Shown here in pieces: positions 13,162 through 29,300 of a stretch of DNA of 64,000 nucleotides. The stretch is from NCBI GenBank assembly GCA_036971475.1, contig JBAIZL010000008.1:10379395-10443394 (forward strand), given 5' to 3'. Numbering within the stretch: the first letter of the stretch is position 1; every line of letters begins with the position of its first letter. The stretch is from Prosapia bicincta. Taxonomy: Eukaryota; Arthropoda; Insecta; Hemiptera; Cercopidae. The position numbers were made by a program, and so were the translations under genes. Under the pieces are notes generated by a model. That model did no database searches. It was not told where the DNA came from and worked only from the letters and a program-made list of their open reading frames with translations.

Positions 13162-14236
13162 CGCAGTTGTCATATATTTGCTCTAAAAAAAATGCATGAA
13201 TTATAGTTCATGGATTTTGCGATTTCTACAAAAAATGGATTTCTCATTTAAAAGGCATAATAAACGCAGAATCGACCATAGATTGGCATTGTGCACTTAG
13301 AATTGATCTATAATAAGTATTATAGGAGCTATCGCAATTGTCATATATTTGCTCTAAAAAAAATGCATGAATTATAGTTCATGGATTTTGCGATTTCTAC
13401 AAAAAATGGATTTCTCATTTAAAAGGCATAATAAACGCAGAATCGACCATAGATTCGCATTGTGCACTTAGAAATGATCTATAATAAGTATTATAGGAGC
13501 TATCGCAATTGTCATATATTTGCTCTAAAAAAAATGCATGAATTATAGTTCATGGATTTTGCGATTTCTACAAAAAATGGATTTTCATTTAAAAGGCATA
13601 ATAAACACAGAATCGACCATAGATTCGCATTGTGCACTTAGAATTGATCTATAATAAGTATTATAGGAGCTATCGCAATTGTCATATATTTGCTCTAAAA
13701 AAAATGCATGAATTATAGTTCATGGATTTTGCGATTTCTACAAAAAATGGATTTCTCATTTAAAAGGCATAATAAACGCAGAATCGACCATAGATTCGCA
13801 TTGTGCACTTAGAATTGATCTATAATAAGTATTATAGGAGCTATCGCAATTGTCATATATTTGCTCTAAAAAAAATGCATGAATTATAGTTCATGGATTT
13901 TGCGATTTCTACAAAAAATGGATTTCTCATTTAAAAGGCATAATAAACGCAGAATCGACCATAGATTCGCATTGTGCACTTAGAAATGATCTATAATAAG
14001 TATTATAGGAGCTATCGCAATTGTCATATATTTGCTCTAAAAAAAATGCATGAATTATAGTTCATGGATTTTGCGATTCCTACAAAAAATGGATTTCTCA
14101 TTTAAAAGGCATAATAAACGCAGAATCGACCATAGATTCGCATTGTGCACTTAGAAATGATCTATAATAAGTATTATAGGAGCTATCGCAATTGTCATAT
14201 ATTTGCTCTAAAAAAAATGCATGAATTATAGTTCAT

Positions 14237-15604
14237 GGATATTGCGATTTCTACAAAAAATGGATTTCTCATTTAAAAGGCATAATAAAAGCAGAATCGA
14301 CCATAGATTCGCATTGTGCACTTAGAATTGATCTATAATAATTATTATAGGAGCTATCGCAATTGTCATATATTTGCTCTAAAAAAAATGCATGAATTAT
14401 AGTTCATGGATTTTGCGATTTCTACAAAAAACGGATTTCTCATTTAAAAGGCATAATAAACGCAGAATCGACCATAGATTCGCATTGTGCACTTAGAATT
14501 GATCTATAATAAGTATTATAGGAGCTATCGCAATTGTCATATATTTGCTCTAAAAAAAATGCATGAATTATAGTTCATGGATTTTGCGATTTCTACAAAA
14601 AATGGATTTCTCATTTAAAAGGCATAATAAACGCAGAATCGACTATAGATTCGCATTGTGCACTTAGAATTGATCTATAATAAGTATTATAGGAGCTATC
14701 GCAATTGTCATATATTTGCTCTAAAAAAAATGCATGAATTATAGTTCATGTATTTTGCGATTTCTACAAAAAAAGGATTTCTCATTTAAAAGGCATAATA
14801 AACACAGAATCGACCATAGATTCGCATTGTGCACTTAGAATTGATCTATAATAAGTATTATAGGAGCTATCGCAATTGTCATATATTTGCTCTAAAAAAA
14901 ATGCATGAATTATAGTTCATGGATATTGCGATTTCTACAAAAAATGGATTTCTCATTTAAAAGGCATAATAAAAGCAGAATCGACCATAGATTCGCATTG
15001 TGCACTTAGAATTGATCTATAATAATTATTATAGGAGCTATCGCAATTGTCATATATTTGCTCTAAAAAAAATGCATGAATTATAGTTCATGGATTTTGC
15101 GATTTCTACAAAAAACGGATTTCTCATTTAAAAGGCATAATAAACGCAGAATCGACCATAGATTCGCATTGTGCACTTAGAATTGATCTATAATAAGTAT
15201 TATAGGAGCTATCGCAATTGTCATATATTTGCTCTAAAAAAAATGCATGAATTATAGTTCATGGATTTTGCGATTTCTACAAAAAATGGATTTCTCATTT
15301 AAAAGGCATAATAAACGCAGAATCGACTATAGATTCGCATTGTGCACTTAGAATTGATCTATAATAAGTATTATAGGAGCTATCGCAATTGTCATATATT
15401 TGCTCTAAAAAAAATGCATGAATTATAGTTCATGTATTTTGCGATTTCTACAAAAAATGGATTTCTCATTTAAAAGGCATAATAAACACAGAATCGACCA
15501 TAGATTCGCATTGTGCACTTAGAATTGATCTATAATAAGTATTATAGGAGCTATCGCAATTGTCATATATTTGCTCTAAAAAAAATGCATGAATTATAGT
15601 TCAT
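14237..15604 (+). repeat. 4-monomer duplication, two copies of 684 bp
   Basis: Four linked variants occur twice, 684 bp apart: GGATATTGCG (14,237 and 14,921), ACGGATTT (14,431 and 15,115), GACTATAG (14,641 and 15,325) and CATGTATTTT (about 14,748 and 15,432). The two copies differ by one base (an AAAGG versus AATGG change near 14,769/15,453). The paralogous stretch at 40,904-41,587 has the same four-monomer series once, without ACGG, and then runs straight into the sequence that follows the second copy here. The single state at 40.9 kb is thus a plausible ancestral form. The second copy lies within the 17-mer unit and is repeated along with it. Confidence 0.88.
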
Positions 15605-18600
15605 GGATTTTGCGATTTCTACAAAAAATGGATTTCTCATTTAAAAGGCATAATAAACGCAGAATCGACCATAGATTCGCATTGTGCACTTAGAAATGAT
15701 CTATAATAAGTATTATAGGAGCTATCGCAATTGTCATATATTTGCTCTAAAAAAAATGCATGAATTATAGTTCATGGATTTTGCGATTTCTACAAAAAAT
15801 GGATTTCTCATTTAAAAGGCATAATAAACGCAGAATCGACCATAGATTCGCATTGTGCACTTAGAATTGATCTATAATAAGTATTATAGGAGCTATCGCA
15901 ATTGTCATATATTTGCTCTAAAAAAAATGCATGAATTATAGTTCATGGATTTTGCGATTTCTACAAAAAATGGATTTCTCATTTAAAAGGCATAATAAAC
16001 GCAGAATCGACCATAGATTCGCATTGTGCACTTAGAATTGATCTATAATAAGTATTATAGGAGCTATCGCAATTGTCATATATTTGCTCTAAAACAAATG
16101 CATGAATTATATTTCATGGATTTTGCGATTTCTACAAAAAATGGATTTCTCATTTAAAAGGCATAATAAACGCAGAATCGACCATAGATTCGCATTGTGC
16201 ACTTAGAATTGATCTATAATAAGTATTATAGGAGCTATCGCAATTGTCATATATTTGCTCTAAAAAAAATGCATGGATTATAGTTCATGGATTTTGCGAT
16301 TTCTACAAAAAATGGAATTCTCATTTAAAAGGCATAATAAACGCAGAATCGACCATAGATTCGCATTGTGCACTTAGAAATGATCTATAATAAGTATTAT
16401 AGGACCTATCGCAATTGTCATATATTTGCTCTAAAAAAAATGCATGAATTATAGTTCATGGATTTTGCGATTCCTACAAAAAATGGATTTCTCATTTAAA
16501 AGGCATAATAAACGCAGAATCGACCATAGATTCGCATTGTGCACTTAGAAATGATCTATAATAAGTATTATAGGAGCTATCGCAATTGTCATATATTTGC
16601 TCTAAAAAAAATGCATGAATTATAGTTCATGGATTTTGCGATTTCTACAAAAAATGGATTTCTCATTTAAAAGGCATAATAAAAGCAGAATCGACCATAG
16701 ATTCGCATTGTGCACTTAGAATTGATCTATAATAAGTATTATAGGAGCTATCGCAATTGTCATATATTTGCTCTAAAAAAAATGCATGAATTATAGTTCA
16801 TGGATTTTGCGATTTCTACAAAAAATGGATTTCTCATTTAAAAGGCATAATAAACGCAGAATTGATCATAGATTCGCATTGTGCACTTAGAAATGATATA
16901 TAATAAGTATTATAGGAGCTATCGCAATTGTCATATATTTGCTCTAAAAAAAATGCATGAATTATAGTTCATGGATTTTGCGATTTCTATAAAAAATGGA
17001 TTTCTCATTTAAAAGGCATAATAAACGCAGAATCGACCATAGATTCGCATTGTGCACTTAGAATTGATCTATAATAAGTATTATAGGAGCTATCGCAATT
17101 GTCATATATTTGACTAAAAAAAAATGCATGAATTATAGTTCATGGATTTTGCAATTTCTACAAAAAATGGATTTCTCATTTATAAGGCATAATAAACGCT
17201 GAATCGACCATAGATTCGCATTGTGCACTTAGAATTGATCTATAATAAGTATTATAGGAGCTATCGCAATTGTCATATATTTGCTCTAAAAAAAATGCAT
17301 GAATTATAGTTCATGGATTTTGCGATTCCTACAAAAAATGGATTTCTCATTTAAAAGGCATAATAAACGCAGAATCGACCATAGATTCGCATTGTGCACT
17401 TAGAATTGATCTATAATAAGTATTATAGGAGCTATCGCAATTGTCATATATTTGCTCTAAAAAAAATGCATGAATTATAGTTCATGGATTTTGCGATTTC
17501 TACAAAAAATGGATTTCTCATTTAAAAGGCATAATAAACGCAGAATCGACTATAGATTCGCATTGTGCACTTAGAATTGATCTATAATAAGTATTATAGG
17601 AGCTATCGCAATTGTCATATATTTGCTCTAAAAAAAATGCATGAATTATAGTTCATGTATTTTGCGATTTCTACAAAAAAAGGATTTCTCATTTAAAAGG
17701 CATAATAAACACAGAATCGACCATAGATTCGCATTGTGCACTTAGAATTGATCTATAATAAGTATTATAGGAGCTATCGCAATTGTCATATATTTGCTCT
17801 AAAAAAAATGCATGAATTATAGTTCATGGATATTGCGATTTCTACAAAAAATGGATTTCTCATTTAAAAGGCATAATAAAAGCAGAATCGACCATAGATT
17901 CGCATTGTGCACTTAGAATTGATCTATAATAATTATTATAGGAGCTATCGCAATTGTCATATATTTGCTCTAAAAAAAATGCATGAATTATAGTTCATGG
18001 ATTTTGCGATTTCTACAAAAAACGGATTTCTCATTTAAAAGGCATAATAAACGCAGAATCGACCATAGATTCGCATTGTGCACTTAGAATTGATCTATAA
18101 TAAGTATTATAGGAGCTATCGCAATTGTCATATATTTGCTCTAAAAAAAATGCATGAATTATAGTTCATGGATTTTGCGATTTCTACAAAAAATGGATTT
18201 CTCATTTAAAAGGCATAATAAACGCAGAATCGACTATAGATTCGCATTGTGCACTTAGAATTGATCTATAATAAGTATTATAGGAGCTATCGCAATTGTC
18301 ATATATTTGCTCTAAAAAAAATGCATGAATTATAGTTCATGTATTTTGCGATTTCTACAAAAAATGGATTTCTCATTTAAAAGGCATAATAAACACAGAA
18401 TCGACCATAGATTCGCATTGTGCACTTAGAATTGATCTATAATAAGTATTATAGGAGCTATCGCAATTGTCATATATTTGCTCTAAAAAAAATGCATGAA
18501 TTATAGTTCATGGATTTTGCGATTTCTACAAAAAATGGATTTCTCATTTAAAAGGCATAATAAACGCAGAATCGACCATAGATTCGCATTGTGCACTTAG

Positions 18601-21600
18601 AAATGATCTATAATAAGTATTATAGGAGCTATCGCAATTGTCATATATTTGCTCTAAAAAAAATGCATGAATTATAGTTCATGGATTTTGCGATTTCTAC
18701 AAAAAATGGATTTCTCATTTAAAAGGCATAATAAACGCAGAATCGACCATAGATTCGCATTGTGCACTTAGAATTGATCTATAATAAGTATTATAGGAGC
18801 TATCGCAATTGTCATATATTTGCTCTAAAAAAAATGCATGAATTATAGTTCATGGATTTTGCGATTTCTACAAAAAATGGATTTCTCATTTAAAAGGCAT
18901 AATAAACGCAGAATCGACCATAGATTCGCATTGTGCACTTAGAATTGATCTATAATAAGTATTATAGGAGCTATCGCAATTGTCATATATTTGCTCTAAA
19001 ACAAATGCATGAATTATATTTCATGGATTTTGCGATTTCTACAAAAAATGGATTTCTCATTTAAAAGGCATAATAAACGCAGAATCGACCATAGATTCGC
19101 ATTGTGCACTTAGAATTGATCTATAATAAGTATTATAGGAGCTATCGCAATTGTCATATATTTGCTCTAAAAAAAATGCATGGATTATAGTTCATGGATT
19201 TTGCGATTTCTACAAAAAATGGAATTCTCATTTAAAAGGCATAATAAACGCAGAATCGACCATAGATTCGCATTGTGCACTTAGAAATGATCTATAATAA
19301 GTATTATAGGACCTATCGCAATTGTCATATATTTGCTCTAAAAAAAATGCATGAATTATAGTTCATGGATTTTGCGATTCCTACAAAAAATGGATTTCTC
19401 ATTTAAAAGGCATAATAAACGCAGAATCGACCATAGATTCGCATTGTGCACTTAGAAATGATCTATAATAAGTATTATAGGAGCTATCGCAATTGTCATA
19501 TATTTGCTCTAAAAAAAATGCATGAATTATAGTTCATGGATTTTGCGATTTCTACAAAAAATGGATTTCTCATTTAAAAGGCATAATAAAAGCAGAATCG
19601 ACCATAGATTCGCATTGTGCACTTAGAATTGATCTATAATAAGTATTATAGGAGCTATCGCAATTGTCATATATTTGCTCTAAAAAAAATGCATGAATTA
19701 TAGTTCATGGATTTTGCGATTTCTACAAAAAATGGATTTCTCATTTAAAAGGCATAATAAACGCAGAATTGATCATAGATTCGCATTGTGCACTTAGAAA
19801 TGATATATAATAAGTATTATAGGAGCTATCGCAATTGTCATATATTTGCTCTAAAAAAAATGCATGAATTATAGTTCATGGATTTTGCGATTTCTATAAA
19901 AAATGGATTTCTCATTTAAAAGGCATAATAAACGCAGAATCGACCATAGATTCGCATTGTGCACTTAGAATTGATCTATAATAAGTATTATAGGAGCTAT
20001 CGCAATTGTCATATATTTGACTAAAAAAAAATGCATGAATTATAGTTCATGGATTTTGCAATTTCTACAAAAAATGGATTTCTCATTTATAAGGCATAAT
20101 AAACGCTGAATCGACCATAGATTCGCATTGTGCACTTAGAATTGATCTATAATAAGTATTATAGGAGCTATCGCAATTGTCATATATTTGCTCTAAAAAA
20201 AATGCATGAATTATAGTTCATGGATTTTGCGATTCCTACAAAAAATGGATTTCTCATTTAAAAGGCATAATAAACGCAGAATCGACCATAGATTCGCATT
20301 GTGCACTTAGAATTGATCTATAATAAGTATTATAGGAGCTATCGCAATTGTCATATATTTGCTCTAAAAAAAATGCATGAATTATAGTTCATGGATTTTG
20401 CGATTTCTACAAAAAATGGATTTCTCATTTAAAAGGCATAATAAACGCAGAATCGACTATAGATTCGCATTGTGCACTTAGAATTGATCTATAATAAGTA
20501 TTATAGGAGCTATCGCAATTGTCATATATTTGCTCTAAAAAAAATGCATGAATTATAGTTCATGTATTTTGCGATTTCTACAAAAAAAGGATTTCTCATT
20601 TAAAAGGCATAATAAACACAGAATCGACCATAGATTCGCATTGTGCACTTAGAATTGATCTATAATAAGTATTATAGGAGCTATCGCAATTGTCATATAT
20701 TTGCTCTAAAAAAAATGCATGAATTATAGTTCATGGATATTGCGATTTCTACAAAAAATGGATTTCTCATTTAAAAGGCATAATAAAAGCAGAATCGACC
20801 ATAGATTCGCATTGTGCACTTAGAATTGATCTATAATAATTATTATAGGAGCTATCGCAATTGTCATATATTTGCTCTAAAAAAAATGCATGAATTATAG
20901 TTCATGGATTTTGCGATTTCTACAAAAAACGGATTTCTCATTTAAAAGGCATAATAAACGCAGAATCGACCATAGATTCGCATTGTGCACTTAGAATTGA
21001 TCTATAATAAGTATTATAGGAGCTATCGCAATTGTCATATATTTGCTCTAAAAAAAATGCATGAATTATAGTTCATGGATTTTGCGATTTCTACAAAAAA
21101 TGGATTTCTCATTTAAAAGGCATAATAAACGCAGAATCGACTATAGATTCGCATTGTGCACTTAGAATTGATCTATAATAAGTATTATAGGAGCTATCGC
21201 AATTGTCATATATTTGCTCTAAAAAAAATGCATGAATTATAGTTCATGTATTTTGCGATTTCTACAAAAAATGGATTTCTCATTTAAAAGGCATAATAAA
21301 CACAGAATCGACCATAGATTCGCATTGTGCACTTAGAATTGATCTATAATAAGTATTATAGGAGCTATCGCAATTGTCATATATTTGCTCTAAAAAAAAT
21401 GCATGAATTATAGTTCATGGATTTTGCGATTTCTACAAAAAATGGATTTCTCATTTAAAAGGCATAATAAACGCAGAATCGACCATAGATTCGCATTGTG
21501 CACTTAGAAATGATCTATAATAAGTATTATAGGAGCTATCGCAATTGTCATATATTTGCTCTAAAAAAAATGCATGAATTATAGTTCATGGATTTTGCGA

Positions 21601-23361
21601 TTTCTACAAAAAATGGATTTCTCATTTAAAAGGCATAATAAACGCAGAATCGACCATAGATTCGCATTGTGCACTTAGAATTGATCTATAATAAGTATTA
21701 TAGGAGCTATCGCAATTGTCATATATTTGCTCTAAAAAAAATGCATGAATTATAGTTCATGGATTTTGCGATTTCTACAAAAAATGGATTTCTCATTTAA
21801 AAGGCATAATAAACGCAGAATCGACCATAGATTCGCATTGTGCACTTAGAATTGATCTATAATAAGTATTATAGGAGCTATCGCAATTGTCATATATTTG
21901 CTCTAAAACAAATGCATGAATTATATTTCATGGATTTTGCGATTTCTACAAAAAATGGATTTCTCATTTAAAAGGCATAATAAACGCAGAATCGACCATA
22001 GATTCGCATTGTGCACTTAGAATTGATCTATAATAAGTATTATAGGAGCTATCGCAATTGTCATATATTTGCTCTAAAAAAAATGCATGGATTATAGTTC
22101 ATGGATTTTGCGATTTCTACAAAAAATGGAATTCTCATTTAAAAGGCATAATAAACGCAGAATCGACCATAGATTCGCATTGTGCACTTAGAAATGATCT
22201 ATAATAAGTATTATAGGACCTATCGCAATTGTCATATATTTGCTCTAAAAAAAATGCATGAATTATAGTTCATGGATTTTGCGATTCCTACAAAAAATGG
22301 ATTTCTCATTTAAAAGGCATAATAAACGCAGAATCGACCATAGATTCGCATTGTGCACTTAGAAATGATCTATAATAAGTATTATAGGAGCTATCGCAAT
22401 TGTCATATATTTGCTCTAAAAAAAATGCATGAATTATAGTTCATGGATTTTGCGATTTCTACAAAAAATGGATTTCTCATTTAAAAGGCATAATAAAAGC
22501 AGAATCGACCATAGATTCGCATTGTGCACTTAGAATTGATCTATAATAAGTATTATAGGAGCTATCGCAATTGTCATATATTTGCTCTAAAAAAAATGCA
22601 TGAATTATAGTTCATGGATTTTGCGATTTCTACAAAAAATGGATTTCTCATTTAAAAGGCATAATAAACGCAGAATTGATCATAGATTCGCATTGTGCAC
22701 TTAGAAATGATATATAATAAGTATTATAGGAGCTATCGCAATTGTCATATATTTGCTCTAAAAAAAATGCATGAATTATAGTTCATGGATTTTGCGATTT
22801 CTATAAAAAATGGATTTCTCATTTAAAAGGCATAATAAACGCAGAATCGACCATAGATTCGCATTGTGCACTTAGAATTGATCTATAATAAGTATTATAG
22901 GAGCTATCGCAATTGTCATATATTTGACTAAAAAAAAATGCATGAATTATAGTTCATGGATTTTGCAATTTCTACAAAAAATGGATTTCTCATTTATAAG
23001 GCATAATAAACGCTGAATCGACCATAGATTCGCATTGTGCACTTAGAATTGATCTATAATAAGTATTATAGGAGCTATCGCAATTGTCATATATTTGCTC
23101 TAAAAAAAATGCATGAATTATAGTTCATGGATTTTGCGATTCCTACAAAAAATGGATTTCTCATTTAAAAGGCATAATAAACGCAGAATCGACCATAGAT
23201 TCGCATTGTGCACTTAGAATTGATCTATAATAAGTATTATAGGAGCTATCGCAATTGTCATATATTTGCTCTAAAAAAAATGCATGAATTATAGTTCATG
23301 GATTTTGCGATTTCTACAAAAAATGGATTTCTCATTTAAAAGGCATAATAAACGCAGAATC
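14641..23361 (+). repeat. 17-monomer higher-order repeat, three copies of 2,907 bp
   Basis: Three near-identical units of 2,907 bp (17 x 171). Markers: GACTATAG at 14,641, 17,548 and about 20,455; GGATATTGCG at 14,921, 17,828 and 20,735; AGGACCTATC at 16,401, 19,308 and 22,215; TTTGACTAAA subtype at 17,108, 20,015 and 22,922. The repeat ends where the series expected at 23,361 (GACTATAG) is replaced by GAACATAG with TTGGC. I saw no differences between the copies by eye apart from their edges, so this is among the youngest expansions in the window. The unit includes the 4-monomer duplication junction, so that event came first. Confidence 0.93.
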
Positions 23362-26300
23362 GAACATAGATTGGCATTGTGCACTTAGAATTGATCTATA
23401 ATAAGTATTATAGGAGCTATCGCAATTGTCATATATTTGCTCTAAAAAAAATGCATGAATTATAGTTCATGGATTTTGCGATTTCTACAAAAAATGGATT
23501 TCTCATTTAAAAGGCATAATAAACGCAGAATCGACCATAGATTCGCATTGTGCACTTAGAAATGATCTATAATAAGTATTATAGGAGCTATCGCAATTGT
23601 CATATATTTGCTCTAAAAAAAATGCATGAATTATAGTTCATGGATTTTGCGATTTCTACAAAAAATGGATTTCTCATTTAAAAGGCATAATAAACGCAGA
23701 ATCGACCATAGATTCGCATTGTGCACTTAGAAATGATCTATAATAAGTATTATAGGAGCTATCGCAATTGTCATATATTTGCTCTAAAAAAAATGCATGA
23801 ATTATAGTTCATGGATTTTGCGATTTCTACAAAAAATGGATTTCTCATTTAAAAGGCATAATAAAAGCAGAATCGACCATAGATTCGCATTGTGCACTTA
23901 GAATTGATCTATAATAAGTATTATAGGAGCTATCGCAATTGTCATATATTTGCTCTAAAAAAAATGCATGAATTATAGTTCATGGATTTTGCGATTTCTA
24001 CAAAAAATGGATTTCTCATTTAAAAGGCATAATAAACGCAGAATCGACCATAGATTCGCATTGTGCACTTAGAAATGATATATAATAAGTATTATAGGAG
24101 CTATCGCAATTGTCATATATTTGCTCTAAAAAAAATGCATGAATTATAGTTCATGGATTTTGCGATTTCTACAAAAAATGGATTTCTCATTTAAAAGGCA
24201 TAATAAACGCAGAATTGACCATAGATTCGCATTGTGCACTTAGAATTGATCTATAATAAGTATTGTAGGAGCTATCGCAATTGTCATATATTTGCTCTAA
24301 AAAAAATGCATGAATTATAGTTCATGGATTTTGCGATTTCTACAAAAAATGGATTTCTCATTTAAAAGGCATAATAAACGCAGAATCGACCATAGATTCG
24401 CATTGTGCACTTAGAATTGATCTATAATATATATTATAGGAGCTATCGCAATTGTCATATATTTGACTAAAAAAAAATGCATGAATTATAGTTCATGGAT
24501 TTTGCAATTTCTACAAAAAATGGATTTCTCATTTATAAGGCATAATAAACGCTGAATCGACCATAGATTCGCATTGTGCACTTAGAATTGATCTATAATA
24601 AGTATTATAGGAGCTATCGCAATTGTCATATATTTGCTCTAAAAAAAATGCATGAATTATAGTTCATGGATTTTGCGATTTCTACAAAAAATGGATTTCT
24701 CATTTAAAAGGCATAATAAACGCAGAATCGACCATAGATTCGCATTGTGCACTTAGAATTGATCTATAATAAGTATTATAGGAGCTATCGCAATTGTCAT
24801 ATATTTGCTCTAAAAAAAATGCATGAATTATAGTTCATGGATTTTGCGATTTCTACAAAAAATGGATTTCTCATTTAAAAGGCATAATAAACGCAGAATC
24901 GACCATAGATTCGCATTGTGCACTTAGAAATGATCTATAATAAGTATTATAGGAGCTATCGCAATTGTCATATATTTGCTCTAAAAAAAATGCATGAATT
25001 ATAGTTCATGGATTTTGCGATTTCTACAAAAAATGGATTTCTCATTTAAAAGGCATAATAAACGCAGAATCGACCATAGATTCGCATTGTGCACTTAGAA
25101 TTGATCTATAATAAGTATTATAGGAGCTATCGCAATTGTCATATATTTGCTCTAAAAAAAATGCATGAATTATAGTTCATGGATTTTGCGATTTCTACAA
25201 AAAATGGATTTCTCATTTAAAAGGCATAATAAACGCAGAATCGACCATAGATTCGCATTGTGCACTTAGAATTGATCTATAATAAGTATTATAGGAGCTG
25301 TCGCAATTGTCATATATTTGCTCTAAAAAAAATGCATGAATTATAGTTCATGGATTTTGCGATTTCTACCAAAAATGGATTACTCATTTAAAAGGCATAA
25401 TAAACGCAGAATCGACCATAGATTCGCATTGTGCACTTAGAATTGATCTATAATAAGTATTATAGGAGCTATCGCAATTGTCATATATTTGCTCTAAAAA
25501 AATGCATGAATTATAGTTCATGGATTTTGCGATTTCTACAAAAAATGGATTTCTCATTTAAAAGGCATAATAAACGCAGAATCGACCATAGATTGGCATT
25601 GTGCACTTAGAATTGATCTATAATAAGTATTATAGGAGCTATCGCAATTGTCATATATTTGCTCTAAAAAAAATGCATGAATTATAGTTCATGGATTTTG
25701 CGATTTCTACAAAAAATGGATTTCTCATTTAAAAGGCATAATAAACGCAGAATCGACCATAGATTCGCATTGTGCACTTAGAATTGATCTATAATAAGTA
25801 TTATAGGAGCTATCGCAATTGTCATATATTTGCTCTGAAAAAAATGCATGAATTATAGTTCATGGATTTTGCGATTTCTACAAAAAATGGATTTCTCATT
25901 TAAAAGGCATAATAAACGCTGAATCGACCATAGATTCGCATTGTGCACTTAGAATTGATCTATAATAAGTATAATAGGAGCTATCGCAATTGTCATATAT
26001 TTGCTCTAAAAAAAATGCATGAATTATAGTTCATGGATTTTGCGATTCCTACAAAAAATGGATTTCTCATTTAAAAGGCATAATAAACGCAGAATCGACC
26101 ATAGATTCGCATTGTGCACTTAGAAATGATCTATAATAAGTATTATAGGAGCTATCGCAATTGTCATATATTTGCTCTAAAAAAATTGCATGAATTATAG
26201 TTCATGGATTTTGCGATTTCTACAAAAAATGGATTTCTCATTTAAAAGGCATAATAAACGCAGAATCGACCATAGATTCGCATTGTGCACTTAGAATTGA

Positions 26301-29300
26301 TCTATAAAAAGTATTATAGGAGCTATCGCAATTGTCATATATTTGCTCTAAAAAAAATGCATGAATTATAGTTCATGGATTTTGCGATTTCTACAAAAAA
26401 TGGATTTCTCATTTAAAAGGCATAATAAACGCAGAATCGAGCATAGATTCGCATTGTGCACTTAGAATTGATCTATAATAAGTATTATAGGAGCTATCGC
26501 AATTGTCATATATTTGCTCTAAAAAAAATGCATGAATTATAGTTCATGGATTTTGCAATTTCTACAAAAATGGATTTCTCATTTAAAAGGCATAATAAAC
26601 GCTGAATCGACCATAGATTCGCATTGTGCACTTAGAATTGATCTAAAATAAGTATTATAGGAGCTATCGCAATTGTCATATATTTGCTCTAAAAAAAATG
26701 CATGAATTATAGTTCATGGATTTTGCGATTCCTACAAAAAATGGATTTCTCATTTAAAAGGCATAATAAACGCAGAATCGACCATAGATTCGCATTGTGC
26801 ACTTAGAAATGATCTATAATAAGTATTATAGGAGCTATCGCAATTGTCATATATTTGCTCTAAAAAAAATGCATGAATTATAGTTCATGGATTTTGCGAT
26901 TTCTAAAAAAAATGGATTTCTCATTTAAAAGGCATAATAAACGCAGAATCGACCATAGATTCGCATTGTGCACTTAGAATTGATCTATAATAAGTATTAT
27001 AGGAGCTATCGCAATTGTCATATATTTGCTCTAAAAAAAATGCATGAATTATAGTTCATGGATTTTGCGATTTCTATAAAAAATGGATTTCTCATTTAAA
27101 AGGCATAATAAACGCAGAATCGACCATAGATTCGCATTGTGCACTTAGAATTGATCTATAATAAGTATTATAGGAGCTATCGCAATTGTCATATATTTGA
27201 CTAAAAAAAAATGCATGAATTATAGTTCATGGATTTTGCAATTTCTACAAAAAATGGATTTCTCATTTATAAGGCATAATAAACGCTGAATCGACCATAG
27301 ATTCGCATTGTGCACTTAGAATTGATCTATAATAAGTATTATAGGAGCTATCGCAATTGTCATATATTTGCTCTAAAAAAAATGCATGAATTATAGTTCA
27401 TGGATTTTGCGATTCCTACAAAAAATGGATTTCTCATTTAAAAGGCATAATAAACGCAGAATCGACCATAGATTCGCATTGTGCACTTAGAATTGATCTA
27501 TAATAAGTATTATAGGAGCTATCGCAATTGTCATATATTTGCTCTAAAAAAAATGCATGAATTATAGTTCATGGATTTTGCGATTTCTACAAAAAATGGA
27601 TTTCTCATTTAAAAGGCATAATAAACGCAGAATCGAACATAGATTGGCATTGTGCACTTAGAATTGATCTATAATAAGTATTATAGGAGCTATCGCAATT
27701 GTCATATATTTGCTCTAAAAAAAATGCATGAATTATAGTTCATGGATTTTGCGATTTCTACAAAAAATGGATTTCTCATTTAAAAGGCATAATAAACGCA
27801 GAATCGACCATAGATTCGCATTGTGCACTTAGAAATGATCTATAATAAGTATTATAGGAGCTATCGCAATTGTCATATATTTGCTCTAAAAAAAATGCAT
27901 GAATTATAGTTCATGGATTTTGCGATTTCTACAAAAAATGGATTTCTCATTTAAAAGGCATAATAAACGCAGAATCGACCATAGATTCGCATTGTGCACT
28001 TAGAAATGATCTATAATAAGTATTATAGGAGCTATCGCAATTGTCATATATTTGCTCTAAAAAAAATGCATGAATTATAGTTCATGGATTTTGCGATTTC
28101 TACAAAAAATGGATTTCTCATTTAAAAGGCATAATAAAAGCAGAATCGACCATAGATTCGCATTGTGCACTTAGAATTGATCTATAATAAGTATTATAGG
28201 AGCTATCGCAATTGTCATATATTTGCTCTAAAAAAAATGCATGAATTATAGTTCATGGATTTTGCGATTTCTACAAAAAATGGATTTCTCATTTAAAAGG
28301 CATAATAAACGCAGAATCGACCATAGATTCGCATTGTGCACTTAGAAATGATATATAATAAGTATTATAGGAGCTATCGCAATTGTCATATATTTGCTCT
28401 AAAAAAAATGCATGAATTATAGTTCATGGATTTTGCGATTTCTACAAAAAATGGATTTCTCATTTAAAAGGCATAATAAACGCAGAATTGACCATAGATT
28501 CGCATTGTGCACTTAGAATTGATCTATAATAAGTATTGTAGGAGCTATCGCAATTGTCATATATTTGCTCTAAAAAAAATGCATGAATTATAGTTCATGG
28601 ATTTTGCGATTTCTACAAAAAATGGATTTCTCATTTAAAAGGCATAATAAACGCAGAATCGACCATAGATTCGCATTGTGCACTTAGAATTGATCTATAA
28701 TATATATTATAGGAGCTATCGCAATTGTCATATATTTGACTAAAAAAAAATGCATGAATTATAGTTCATGGATTTTGCAATTTCTACAAAAAATGGATTT
28801 CTCATTTATAAGGCATAATAAACGCTGAATCGACCATAGATTCGCATTGTGCACTTAGAATTGATCTATAATAAGTATTATAGGAGCTATCGCAATTGTC
28901 ATATATTTGCTCTAAAAAAAATGCATGAATTATAGTTCATGGATTTTGCGATTTCTACAAAAAATGGATTTCTCATTTAAAAGGCATAATAAACGCAGAA
29001 TCGACCATAGATTCGCATTGTGCACTTAGAATTGATCTATAATAAGTATTATAGGAGCTATCGCAATTGTCATATATTTGCTCTAAAAAAAATGCATGAA
29101 TTATAGTTCATGGATTTTGCGATTTCTACAAAAAATGGATTTCTCATTTAAAAGGCATAATAAACGCAGAATCGACCATAGATTCGCATTGTGCACTTAG
29201 AAATGATCTATAATAAGTATTATAGGAGCTATCGCAATTGTCATATATTTGCTCTAAAAAAAATGCATGAATTATAGTTCATGGATTTTGCGATTTCTAC

